A stretch of 64,000 nt of DNA from Sarcomyxa edulis. Its lineage: Eukaryota > Basidiomycota > Agaricomycetes > Agaricales > Mycenaceae. Below the pieces are notes generated by a model. That model saw only the letters and a list, made by a program, of their open reading frames with translations, had not been told where the DNA came from and did not search any database. Shown here piece by piece: positions 26,141 to 35,925 of the stretch (positions are counted from its first letter, which is position 1; each line of letters opens with the position of its first letter). The stretch is from NCBI GenBank assembly GCA_009761415.1, contig QUOL01000004.1, positions 1,674,001 to 1,738,000 on the forward strand. The letters run 5' to 3'. The position numbers and the translations under genes are program-made.

Positions 26141-27206
26141 GATCGGTGTCTTGAAAGAAGAGAGGGCTGTGGATGATGTGGTTTATGTAGATGAGGGATA
26201 AGTGAGTCAAGAGTTAAACGATATGACAGATACCATCAGTTGTGCGAGAGGGTCGGTATAGAAGGTCACAAGGGATTGATGAATAGGAAGGCGTCCGTAG
26301 AGATATTTCCCACGTTTTGCGACGTTGCGATACTTATGGTATCGTACACATGTAATACACAATATAGGCCTTGAGACCGAAGGGATCGGTATCCGCGTCT
26401 CATTGCTTCGAATTTGAACAATCGTCATGAATAATGAGTCGGAGCTGCGTCTTTTTTGGCTAGGTTAAAGACGGGCGGAGAGATCAGCCTAGTATCTGAG
26501 TTTCGTATGGCTTCTGTCGATGAGACCAACACGTTGACACGGTCGCTGATATTGACCACATGACCCGGCGCGTGCTCAATTTTCGACACTGATATGGACG
26601 CGTATGAGCTTGTCTTTACGGTCGACAATGGACAAGACACACGTACTGTGTTTTTTTTTCACATACTCATCTGTTTATCAAGCACGATATCTGAGTCAGA
26701 TTGATACCTTTCATCTCCTCTTGGGCACAGGTCCGCAAATACTTTTGCGACTCGGGTCCCTATCCACCTCCGAATCTTCTACATCCCTCGGAACACGATG
26801 AGGAATGCATACAGAAGACGCATCATCGGAGCCCGAGAACGCTTCAGCAATGTGCTTGGTCCCCTGCTCGATCATGGATGTCTTGACCCCTTGACCATCG
26901 CCAATTCAATTACTTTGGTCGCGTCATCAACGTACTTCTCCCAGTCGTCTTCTCGTTCGTACTCGGCCTCAGCATTGGGGTTAGAAGATCAAGAGATGAC
27001 TTTCTCCCTTTTCGCGGGATGTTCCGATAGTCAAGCTGGAAGTTCAAGGGACCCGGTGTCATCGCGAGGTCTCTTCAGGACATTCGAAGGAGGAAGTGCA
27101 ATCGAAGTGTCCTCTGATCAGAGTGAATGAACTGACACAACACAAAGGAGGGATAGACAGATGCCTGGGTCACGCGGATCAGTGAAACTTGGGACAGACG
27201 ACACGC
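26141..27206. other. intergenic region with a possible small plus-strand gene
   Basis: This contains the P450 promoter and, further right, open plus-strand segments at 26604-26801 and 26798-27130. The latter gives 110 residues starting MRNAYRRRIIGARERFSNVL, Ser-rich towards the end. An upstream ATG near 26595 (MDAYELVFTVDNGQDTRTVF) could be a first exon. No motif is recognisable, and splicing was not resolved. Confidence 0.25.
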
Positions 27207-27227
27207 ATGTCCGCTGTTGCTTCGAAG
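27207..27227 (+). other. candidate first exon of the FMN-dependent dehydrogenase
   Basis: ATG at 27207 reads MSAVASK and ends on a donor GTACA at 27228 in phase 0. The first recognisable exon right of the transposon starts at 35971, also in phase 0 (PSDYQTEIYT), after an acceptor CTCTAAG. Joining the two gives a sensible N-terminus. If right, the whole nested transposon sits in intron 1. The un-inserted intron would be about 290 bp, long for this genome, so a further small exon may exist. This is inference only. Confidence 0.35.
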
Positions 27228-27473
27228 GTACAATACACAATGTCAGGATGATATTTGTGGCGGACTTCACGGCTTTCAGGCATCAAGACAAAGGAAAATC
27301 AGCTAATACACCAATAGAGGGTAGGTAGGGACACACCTTCGGCGAAGGAACACACTTGTCTCCCTGGTTTGCATTGGAGGCAAGACATTTGCAAAGACGC
27401 CTTTTGTGCGAGTTAAGTGGTGAGTTGGGTGTGCGATATAGTGAGGTCCAGACATCGTGAGGATGGTAGGATA

Positions 27474-27498
27474 CTGGGCATGACCCAGTAACGAGTCA
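27474..27498 (+). repeat. terminal inverted repeat, outer copy, 3' end of element
   Basis: Reads CTGGGCATGACCC then AGTAACGAGTCA, directly after the TA target duplicate. It lies on the side downstream of the transposase gene. Confidence 0.92.
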
Positions 27499-27670
27499 AG
27501 TCACACTCATCTTTTGATAACTTTTCTTTGACTGTAGATAGCGCTACTCTGAAAAGACAGAACCTTTAAGAAATGGGTTTTATTGCATTGTATGTGTAGC
27601 TTCTATTTTTGAGAGTTCAGAGGGGAACAGGATGAATATTTTTCTAAAAAGATTGGGAATTTCGTCTAAG

Positions 27671-27686
27671 GGATAGTAACGAGTCA
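27671..27686 (+). promoter_or_regulatory. subterminal copy of TIR core (outer copy, 3' side)
   Basis: GGATAGTAACGAGTCA lies about 200 bp inside the terminus, in the same orientation as the adjacent TIR. The same 16-mer sits 1 bp inside the opposite terminus (31259-31274). Mirrors are at 35245-35260 and 35884-35899. It is a likely second transposase-binding site. Confidence 0.5.
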
Positions 27687-27752
27687 AGCTTCGGCAAAGC
27701 CCGATCACCACTGTAGGCGCCAGTCTATGAGTGTCGACCTCTGCCTACTCGT

Positions 27753-30172
27753 CTATCTCAGCTGAGGATCAATCTCAAGGTCACCGAAGACTCTTCTTGG
27801 TGCATTACTCTCTGCTCCCAGCTCCTTTTCTGGACCGCCTGGCGCTATGCCTCCCTCAGATTCACCATTTTCGCTGGTCACTGGTGGACTCTTGGCTCTT
27901 CGAGGCAAAGGACGAGGACAAGGACAAGGACGTTTGAGAGGTGGGTTATCGGGGTCTGCAGAGGCAGCTTCTGGAGGGTTATTTTCTTTGGTTGTGGTAA
28001 GCGGGTGTTCCTTCCGCTTCTTCGATGTTCTGACCTTTTCAGCCTGCTTTCGAGCTTTCTCAACCGCCTTTTCCTCATCCTGGATCATCTTCAACCTCGC
28101 TTTCTCAACAGCCTTCGATCTCTGCCTCTCCATCTTCTCCCCATCTGAAATCACCTTTTGCCTCGCCTTCTCTTCCGCCTTCTCTGCTGCTGCGACTTCC
28201 TTTGCCCGTGCCCTCTCTTCTTTCTCCTCGGCCCTCTTCGCATCTGAAATGGCCTTCAATTCAGCCCTCTCCAGTGCTCTCTGTGTCGCCAAACCGTCCT
28301 TCTCCCTCCGTTTCACTTCCTCAGCCTTCCTCTTCCACTCTGATTCGTAAAATGCCTTCATCTGTTGGTAATAAGCATTTGCACGAAGCTCCACATGTGC
28401 GAGAGCAATGGAAGCCTTCCAGTCCACTAGGGCCAATGCATCGAGTGTTTCTCCATCCGTCATATGCCTCGCACCAGCGCCTCCGACTCTCTGCTTCTTC
28501 GGCTTGTTTTTCTTCGCAAACAACTGTTCTCGGAGCCTCTGATTTTCGGCATCCATCAACTGCTTTGAGGCAAAATCGGCCTCAATCTGGGCTTTGGCAT
28601 CCGTTGCCCACTGCTGCAGCCTGTTTGCATGTTCCCGGAATGCGTGTCGCGAGGAATTCGGAGGAATAGGTGGTGGAAAGTTACGGAGGCAATACTCGGA
28701 CTGGGATGACGCGTCGGGTTCTGGTGTGGATCGTCTACTAGCAGGGGGGGATAGTACCAGGTCTGGTGCATCAGGAGAAGATGAAGCAGAGGGACGGACG
28801 GATGAATCGGGGGCTTGAACAAGTTCGAGGAGATGGGACAGAGTTGCGGGGACGGGTTGGGCACTTTGTGTTGTAGTATTCAGAGCTGGGAGGAACGCTT
28901 CATCTTCAATGATGTCTCGGTCAAATGGCCATATTCCTGTAGTGCGAAAGGAGCTTCGGATTGTTGATGGAGTGAAGGCCTTGACGCGTGCCACGGCGTA
29001 GTACTCCAGCAGGTTGTATTTGTTGATTTTAATGAATTTCCTTGCTGCTGCCATAACTTCACCTTTCCATGCTGAAGCTAGGGGCCCGAAAACACCAACA
29101 TCACATGGCTGGCAACGGTGAGTAGTATGGGCAACAAGGCAGACTACGATGATCTTGTTTGCTTCAGCAAATGCACAAAATCGGTATGTGCAGTGCGAGT
29201 TATGACCATCAAGAATGAGAAGTCGGTATCCCCCACTGGTGTTCCGCTTCGCAGTAGCTGGTTCAAAGTCCTTGATGAGCCATTTCAGTCCAAGCTCGTT
29301 GTCAGTCCATCCTTTCGGCGAGAACGAGATGCTGCCCAGAGATTCATAAGTAAGCACTGTGTGCACCTGATGACTCGACATAGAGCTGACCTTGCTTTTG
29401 CAGGGTTCCTCCGCCCCCATTCAAGGTCGCGTGTCTGTCCTTTATAGATGACCGAAGGGTGGAGAGATGTTCCATCAGCGCATACTGTCTCAATAATTGT
29501 GACAAGCTCGCGATTTCCATCCTCAACGTGATAGACAGCTCCCTTTTGATCTCGATCCACTAAAACCATGGTACGTTTTCCAACCCCCATCTGAATGCCT
29601 TTCTCATCCATATTGTAGATATTCTCCGGTGGAATATTATATGTCTTTAGAACGTCCTCTAGCAGGTCGAAGTACTCTGACACCAACGCTCGATTGAGGC
29701 ATTGGGCTCTGCAGCTCTCTAGACCTGTAGTCCATCTTGCATGTAAGTCTGGGTGTCGGACTCGAAAGCCTCTTGCCCAGTTGACAGACACTGCCTCCTC
29801 CACAATGACAGCTGCATACTCAGCAATAGCTTGATATGACAGTGGCACTCCTCTCCGACCCATTGCTTTTATCCAAGCTTTCAAAACTGATTCTTGTGAA
29901 GGACTCAGCTTTTGTTGGGACTGATGTCCTTCAGTACGCGTAGGCCTTCCGTTCCAGCGTGCATTGAGTGCAGATCTACTGACACCATAGTACTTGGCAG
30001 CTGCTCGGATGGATAACGATGGCAATCCTTTTGGAGTAAGGCCGGAATCGAGTACAGCTTGGAGAGCCTCTTGAAGAAGCTCCTCTTTGGCCGCAGAAAT
30101 TGCCGTGGATGACATAGAGCGCACCATTAGTGAGTGGGGAGACGACACAAGAGTGCTAATTGTAGTAATCAA
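27753..30172 (-). CDS. pogo-type transposase, outer copy (spliced)
   Basis: The translated frames match the inner copy residue for residue. Exon 1 is 30172-29391, the 59 nt intron 29390-29332, and exon 2 29331-27753. The coding region is undamaged, but its upstream leader has been moved 4.2 kb away by the inner insertion, so its transcription may now depend on sequences of the inner copy or an internal promoter. DD35D residues and both HTH regions are as in the inner copy. Confidence 0.9.
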
Positions 30173-30455
30173 TATTTATTCCAGGCCCCACAGCGGAGAA
30201 CAGACGCGACGAGTTGGTAATGAGTTCACCAGGGGCATGTTTGTCACTGTTTGGTAGCCAAGTCAAATGCTCAAAAAAGCGTGTTTTCTGGCGTCAATTC
30301 ACATTTTGGATAAGGTTTTATATACCAAGTACGTGTAATATCATGTTCTAAACATACTCTAGGTATCAATTTCTGTTCATTTATGGTCCAAAAATCACAA
30401 TTGCGTCAAACATTTGAGTGACCATTTTTCGTGTGACAGTTCTTGTCACATCGTG

Positions 30456-30479
30456 TTAGGCGCGACGCGTCGCGCCTAA
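30456..30479. repeat. 24 bp perfect palindrome inside transposon (outer copy)
   Basis: The arm TTAGGCGCGACG is followed at once by its reverse complement, with no spacer. It lies between the end of the accessory gene and the transposase gene. The mirror copy is at 32452-32475. Confidence 0.85.
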
Positions 30480-30492
30480 TTAAGCCTCTCCA

Positions 30493-31082
30493 TCAATTCT
30501 CCTCTTTTTTTGCTGTGTTTTCAATCTCGATCTCATCTCCAGATCCCTCAAGATTATGGGTCCGCTTGTTTCCTTCACCGATGCCCCCTTCTCCGTCCGA
30601 TTCCGCACTGTAATCTGCCTCCTCATCAACAGCCTGCTTCCATGCCTCCCTAATCTCAGCAAATAGATGCGACTGGATAGGCTGGTAGATGTGATGACCA
30701 TCCATAAGGGCCTCTAATAGCTCTACCTCATCATCATCTTCTGGACCCCATCTCCGCAACCACCGCATCTGCTCAATAACAGCAGATGAAGGCCATTCCC
30801 TGTTGACCCATGAAGGAGTCGGAGAAGGAGTTTCGAGGCGAGGTAAGTCCGTCAAATCCTCAGAACTATCATTTCTATGATATAACACATATACGTGAGC
30901 GTTGATTTAGATCCTGGGGACACAAGTAGATAGCTAACCTTGAATTGGTAGCAGAGCTGCAATCAGAAGTGTCCGCATCGCAAAAGGAAGGTTGTGTGCT
31001 CGACAGGCTGGGTAGGACTATATTACTTCTGTCAGATAAGTCAAATTCGATTCAATGAGGTGCTCGTACCATTGCTGTTCAT
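30493..31082 (-). CDS. accessory acidic protein of the transposon, outer copy
   Basis: The mirror of the inner-copy gene (exons 31082-31070, 31017-30939 and 30874-30493), with identical translation. The inner element is inserted 150 bp upstream of the ATG, cutting off the native leader. The two accessory genes now point away from each other from the insertion junction. Confidence 0.58.
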
Positions 31083-31232
31083 TGGGAGCTCGTGTTGTGG
31101 GTGAAAGAGACAAAAGACGAGCCAAGGTGCAAAATCCCTGAAGTTTTGTATTCGGCTGGTTTCATCTCCCTAATATATCAAATAAAATAAGGGAAATATA
31201 GGGCAACCTTTCTATATGTCCTCCGATCACTA

Positions 31233-31257
31233 CTGGACATGACCCAGTAACGAGTCA
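31233..31257 (+). repeat. terminal inverted repeat, inner copy, 5' end of element
   Basis: Reads CTGGACATGACCC then AGTAACGAGTCA, directly after the TA. It differs from the other terminus by one base (A for G at position 5). Confidence 0.92.
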
Positions 31258-31258
31258 C

Positions 31259-31274
31259 GGATAGTAACGAGTCA
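31259..31274 (+). promoter_or_regulatory. subterminal copy of TIR core (inner copy, 5' side)
   Basis: GGATAGTAACGAGTCA follows the TIR after one base, in direct orientation, so AGTAACGAGTCA occurs twice within 42 bp at this end. At the other end of the element the two copies are about 170 bp apart, which gives asymmetric ends. Confidence 0.5.
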
Positions 31275-31848
31275 CCGCGCTTTTTCTCTGCCATTTGGCC
31301 TTTTGCACCATTTCTGAGTAGTACAAGAGGTTCATGTACATATAGAGATGCTATAACTAAAGAAGTAGCATAAATCCGGTGCTTTTGAGTCCAACAGAGG
31401 ATGTGCGCGAGGACCTGTTGACGAAAACCGTGAAATATTACCTTTTTGGGTCTCATCCCAACAGTTGTTCATTCCGGGATATGGCTACTTGCACTTCGCT
31501 GCATTATCAGGTGGTATAAACTGCTCAGGAGATGCTAATGCATACTTCCAATATATTGTCCCCCAAAGAAGTGCCTTGCAACGCTCTAGCTACAACAAAT
31601 CCAACATTTTTCCTTTTTGAGATGTGGTCCTCAACATCTTGTCCGTTTCGACTCTAAGATCCTTCGTCAATGCCCGGTATCCAGAATTTATGGTCCTATA
31701 GTGATCGGAGGACATATAGAAAGGTTGCCCTATATTTCCCTTATTTTATTTGATATATTAGGGAGATGAAACCAGCCGAATACAAAACTTCAGGGATTTT
31801 GCACCTTGGCTCGTCTTTTGTCTCTTTCACCCACAACACGAGCTCCCA

Positions 31849-32438
31849 ATGAACAGCAATGGTACGAGCACCTCATTGAATCGAATTTGACTTATCTGAC
31901 AGAAGTAATATAGTCCTACCCAGCCTGTCGAGCACACAACCTTCCTTTTGCGATGCGGACACTTCTGATTGCAGCTCTGCTACCAATTCAAGGTTAGCTA
32001 TCTACTTGTGTCCCCAGGATCTAAATCAACGCTCACGTATATGTGTTATATCATAGAAATGATAGTTCTGAGGATTTGACGGACTTACCTCGCCTCGAAA
32101 CTCCTTCTCCGACTCCTTCATGGGTCAACAGGGAATGGCCTTCATCTGCTGTTATTGAGCAGATGCGGTGGTTGCGGAGATGGGGTCCAGAAGATGATGA
32201 TGAGGTAGAGCTATTAGAGGCCCTTATGGATGGTCATCACATCTACCAGCCTATCCAGTCGCATCTATTTGCTGAGATTAGGGAGGCATGGAAGCAGGCT
32301 GTTGATGAGGAGGCAGATTACAGTGCGGAATCGGACGGAGAAGGGGGCATCGGTGAAGGAAACAAGCGGACCCATAATCTTGAGGGATCTGGAGATGAGA
32401 TCGAGATTGAAAACACAGCAAAAAAAGAGGAGAATTGA
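31849..32438 (+). CDS. accessory acidic protein of the transposon, inner copy
   Basis: A second gene on the transposase strand, upstream of it. The proposed exons are 31849-31861, 31914-31992 and 32057-32438, with introns of 52 and 64 nt (GTACGA...ATATAG and GTTAGC...CATAG). This gives about 157 residues starting MNSNVLPSLSSTQPSFCDAD. If unspliced, an ATG at 32043 alone gives 131 residues. The middle part is helical and tryptophan-rich (SWVNREWPSSAVIEQMRWLR, then RWGPEDDDEVELLEALMDG and HLFAEIREAWKQAVDEEADY). The C-terminus is acidic with a small basic patch. It has no catalytic motif and no family I recognise. Identical preservation in both copies suggests it is a functional part of the element, perhaps a transposase partner; that role is inference. 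Confidence 0.6.
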
Positions 32439-32451
32439 TGGAGAGGCTTAA

Positions 32452-32475
32452 TTAGGCGCGACGCGTCGCGCCTAA
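32452..32475. repeat. 24 bp perfect palindrome inside transposon (inner copy)
   Basis: The same spacerless palindrome as at 30456-30479, 14 bp after the accessory gene stop and about 280 bp before the transposase start. Confidence 0.85.
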
Positions 32476-32480
32476 CACGA

Positions 32481-32499
32481 TGTGACAAGAACTGTCACA
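32481..32499. promoter_or_regulatory. hairpin next to the palindrome (inner copy)
   Basis: TGTGACA, a 5-base loop AGAAC, then TGTCACA: 7 bp arms only 5 bp from the 24 bp palindrome. The mirror is at 30432-30450. The pair sits in the gap between the two transposon genes, where a 3'-end signal or the transposase promoter would be expected. Confidence 0.45.
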
Positions 32500-32758
32500 C
32501 GAAAAATGGTCACTCAAATGTTTGACGCAATTGTGATTTTTGGACCATAAATGAACAGAAATTGATACCTAGAGTATGTTTAGAACATGATATTACACGT
32601 ACTTGGTATATAAAACCTTATCCAAAATGTGAATTGACGCCAGAAAACACGCTTTTTTGAGCATTTGACTTGGCTACCAAACAGTGACAAACATGCCCCT
32701 GGTGAACTCATTACCAACTCGTCGCGTCTGTTCTCCGCTGTGGGGCCTGGAATAAATA

Positions 32759-35178
32759 TTGATTACTACAATTAGCACTCTTGTGTCGTCTCCCCACTCA
32801 CTAATGGTGCGCTCTATGTCATCCACGGCAATTTCTGCGGCCAAAGAGGAGCTTCTTCAAGAGGCTCTCCAAGCTGTACTCGATTCCGGCCTTACTCCAA
32901 AAGGATTGCCATCGTTATCCATCCGAGCAGCTGCCAAGTACTATGGTGTCAGTAGATCTGCACTCAATGCACGCTGGAACGGAAGGCCTACGCGTACTGA
33001 AGGACATCAGTCCCAACAAAAGCTGAGTCCTTCACAAGAATCAGTTTTGAAAGCTTGGATAAAAGCAATGGGTCGGAGAGGAGTGCCACTGTCATATCAA
33101 GCTATTGCTGAGTATGCAGCTGTCATTGTGGAGGAGGCAGTGTCTGTCAACTGGGCAAGAGGCTTTCGAGTCCGACACCCAGACTTACATGCAAGATGGA
33201 CTACAGGTCTAGAGAGCTGCAGAGCCCAATGCCTCAATCGAGCGTTGGTGTCAGAGTACTTCGACCTGCTAGAGGACGTTCTAAAGACATATAATATTCC
33301 ACCGGAGAATATCTACAATATGGATGAGAAAGGCATTCAGATGGGGGTTGGAAAACGTACCATGGTTTTAGTGGATCGAGATCAAAAGGGAGCTGTCTAT
33401 CACGTTGAGGATGGAAATCGCGAGCTTGTCACAATTATTGAGACAGTATGCGCTGATGGAACATCTCTCCACCCTTCGGTCATCTATAAAGGACAGACAC
33501 GCGACCTTGAATGGGGGCGGAGGAACCCTGCAAAAGCAAGGTCAGCTCTATGTCGAGTCATCAGGTGCACACAGTGCTTACTTATGAATCTCTGGGCAGC
33601 ATCTCGTTCTCGCCGAAAGGATGGACTGACAACGAGCTTGGACTGAAATGGCTCATCAAGGACTTTGAACCAGCTACTGCGAAGCGGAACACCAGTGGGG
33701 GATACCGACTTCTCATTCTTGATGGTCATAACTCGCACTGCACATACCGATTTTGTGCATTTGCTGAAGCAAACAAGATCATCGTAGTCTGCCTTGTTGC
33801 CCATACTACTCACCGTTGCCAGCCATGTGATGTTGGTGTTTTCGGGCCCCTAGCTTCAGCATGGAAAGGTGAAGTTATGGCAGCAGCAAGGAAATTCATT
33901 AAAATCAACAAATACAACCTGCTGGAGTACTACGCCGTGGCACGCGTCAAGGCCTTCACTCCATCAACAATCCGAAGCTCCTTTCGCACTACAGGAATAT
34001 GGCCATTTGACCGAGACATCATTGAAGATGAAGCGTTCCTCCCAGCTCTGAATACTACAACACAAAGTGCCCAACCCGTCCCCGCAACTCTGTCCCATCT
34101 CCTCGAACTTGTTCAAGCCCCCGATTCATCCGTCCGTCCCTCTGCTTCATCTTCTCCTGATGCACCAGACCTGGTACTATCCCCCCCTGCTAGTAGACGA
34201 TCCACACCAGAACCCGACGCGTCATCCCAGTCCGAGTATTGCCTCCGTAACTTTCCACCACCTATTCCTCCGAATTCCTCGCGACACGCATTCCGGGAAC
34301 ATGCAAACAGGCTGCAGCAGTGGGCAACGGATGCCAAAGCCCAGATTGAGGCCGATTTTGCCTCAAAGCAGTTGATGGATGCCGAAAATCAGAGGCTCCG
34401 AGAACAGTTGTTTGCGAAGAAAAACAAGCCGAAGAAGCAGAGAGTCGGAGGCGCTGGTGCGAGGCATATGACGGATGGAGAAACACTCGATGCATTGGCC
34501 CTAGTGGACTGGAAGGCTTCCATTGCTCTCGCACATGTGGAGCTTCGTGCAAATGCTTATTACCAACAGATGAAGGCATTTTACGAATCAGAGTGGAAGA
34601 GGAAGGCTGAGGAAGTGAAACGGAGGGAGAAGGACGGTTTGGCGACACAGAGAGCACTGGAGAGGGCTGAATTGAAGGCCATTTCAGATGCGAAGAGGGC
34701 CGAGGAGAAAGAAGAGAGGGCACGGGCAAAGGAAGTCGCAGCAGCAGAGAAGGCGGAAGAGAAGGCGAGGCAAAAGGTGATTTCAGATGGGGAGAAGATG
34801 GAGAGGCAGAGATCGAAGGCTGTTGAGAAAGCGAGGTTGAAGATGATCCAGGATGAGGAAAAGGCGGTTGAGAAAGCTCGAAAGCAGGCTGAAAAGGTCA
34901 GAACATCGAAGAAGCGGAAGGAACACCCGCTTACCACAACCAAAGAAAATAACCCTCCAGAAGCTGCCTCTGCAGACCCCGATAACCCACCTCTCAAACG
35001 TCCTTGTCCTTGTCCTCGTCCTTTGCCTCGAAGAGCCAAGAGTCCACCAGTGACCAGCGAAAATGGTGAATCTGAGGGAGGCATAGCGCCAGGCGGTCCA
35101 GAAAAGGAGCTGGGAGCAGAGAGTAATGCACCAAGAAGAGTCTTCGGTGACCTTGAGATTGATCCTCAGCTGAGATAG
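32759..35178 (+). CDS. pogo-type transposase, inner copy (spliced)
   Basis: The transposase cuts and joins the element ends in the nucleus. Two exons, 32759-33540 and 33600-35178, are joined across a 59 nt intron (GTCAGC...GGGCAG), giving about 786 residues. Unspliced, the first frame ends after 295 residues. The N-terminus has a psq-like helix-turn-helix (LSIRAAAKYYGVSRSALNAR, about 53-72) and a CENPB-type HTH (residues 88-150). The DDE catalytic core shows D189 (NMDEKG), D302 (ILDGHNSH) and D338 (CQPCDVGVFGPL): 35 residues between the last two, so DD35D. The splice restores NPAKASISFSPKGWTDNELG. After residue 480 comes an unusually long Lys/Glu/Ala-rich coiled coil (AKEVAAAEKAEEKAR), then a basic Pro-rich tail. 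The true start may be the internal Met16 or Met20. It is intact. Confidence 0.92.
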
Positions 35179-35432
35179 ACGAGTAGGCAGAGGTCGACAC
35201 TCATAGACTGGCGCCTACAGTGGTGATCGGGCTTTGCCGAAGCTTGACTCGTTACTATCCCTTAGACGAAATTCCCAATCTTTTTAGAAAAATATTCATC
35301 CTGTTCCCCTCTGAACTCTCAAAAATAGAAGCTACACATACAATGCAATAAAACCCATTTCTTAAAGGTTCTGTCTTTTCAGAGTAGCGCTATCTACAGT
35401 CAAAGAAAAGTTATCAAAAGATGAGTGTGACT

Positions 35433-35457
35433 TGACTCGTTACTGGGTCATGCCCAG
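35433..35457 (-). repeat. terminal inverted repeat, inner copy, 3' end of element
   Basis: The complement of the 27474-27498 terminus, followed by TATA, where the first TA is the duplicate and the second belongs to the interrupted outer copy. Confidence 0.92.
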
Positions 35458-35900
35458 TATAGGACCATAAATTCTGGATACCGGGCATTGACGAAGGATC
35501 TTAGAGTCGAAACGGACAAGATGTTGAGGACCACATCTCAAAAAGGAAAAATGTTGGATTTGTTGTAGCTAGAGCGTTGCAAGGCACTTCTTTGGGGGAC
35601 AATATATTGGAAGTATGCATTAGCATCTCCTGAGCAGTTTATACCACCTGATAATGCAGCGAAGTGCAAGTAGCCATATCCCGGAATGAACAACTGTTGG
35701 GATGAGACCCAAAAAGGTAATATTTCACGGTTTTCGTCAACAGGTCCTCGCGCACATCCTCTGTTGGACTCAAAAGCACCGGATTTATGCTACTTCTTTA
35801 GTTATAGCATCTCTATATGTACATGAACCTCTTGTACTACTCAGAAATGGTGCAAAAGGCCAAATGGCAGAGAAAAAGCGCGGTGACTCGTTACTATCCG

Positions 35901-35925
35901 TGACTCGTTACTGGGTCATGTCCAG
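35901..35925 (-). repeat. terminal inverted repeat, outer copy, 5' end of element
   Basis: The complement of the 31233-31257 terminus, followed by the TA at 35926-35927 and then host sequence TGTGTTCACAAC. Confidence 0.92.

Larger units (their letters stand above)
27471..31232. repeat. left arm of 3.76 kb inverted repeat
   Basis: The reverse complement of 31699-35460, with a 466 bp loop between them. The outermost base of each arm pairs by chance. It arises from the head-on nesting of two identical transposon copies. Confidence 0.95.
31231..35459 (+). mobile_element. pogo-type DNA transposon, inner intact copy (X)
   Basis: The inner element is 31233-35457 (4,225 bp), flanked by TA duplications at 31231-31232 and 35458-35459. 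Its 25 bp TIRs are 31233-31257 and 35433-35457. It is uninterrupted: 5' leader with an antisense open frame (31233-31848), accessory gene (31849-32438), a hairpin-rich gap, transposase gene (32759-35178) and a 3' end of about 280 bp. Every coordinate in 31699-35457 mirrors the outer copy with a constant sum of 62,931, and 31233-31698 mirrors 35460-35925 with a constant sum of 67,158, so there are no insertions or deletions between copies. Base-by-base spot checks showed no substitution. It looks competent for movement. Confidence 0.95.
31699..35460. repeat. right arm of 3.76 kb inverted repeat
   Basis: The reverse complement of 27471-31232. Homology stops at both ends: inside at the loop (31233 versus 31698) and outside at the flank (27470 versus 35461). 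Confidence 0.95.

Noticed and set aside
27847..28350. 167-codon open frame on the plus strand of the outer transposase gene (mirror 34581-35084)
   Set aside because: It is the antisense shadow of the Lys/Glu-rich coiled coil; long frames opposite such repeats arise from codon composition.
27471..35460. Whole palindrome as an assembly artefact
   Set aside because: The order B-S-rc(B)-rc(S) with exact TA duplications, different outer flanks and a footprint of 2 x 4,225 + 2 is what a real nested insertion predicts; a fold-back error would give a simple mirror.
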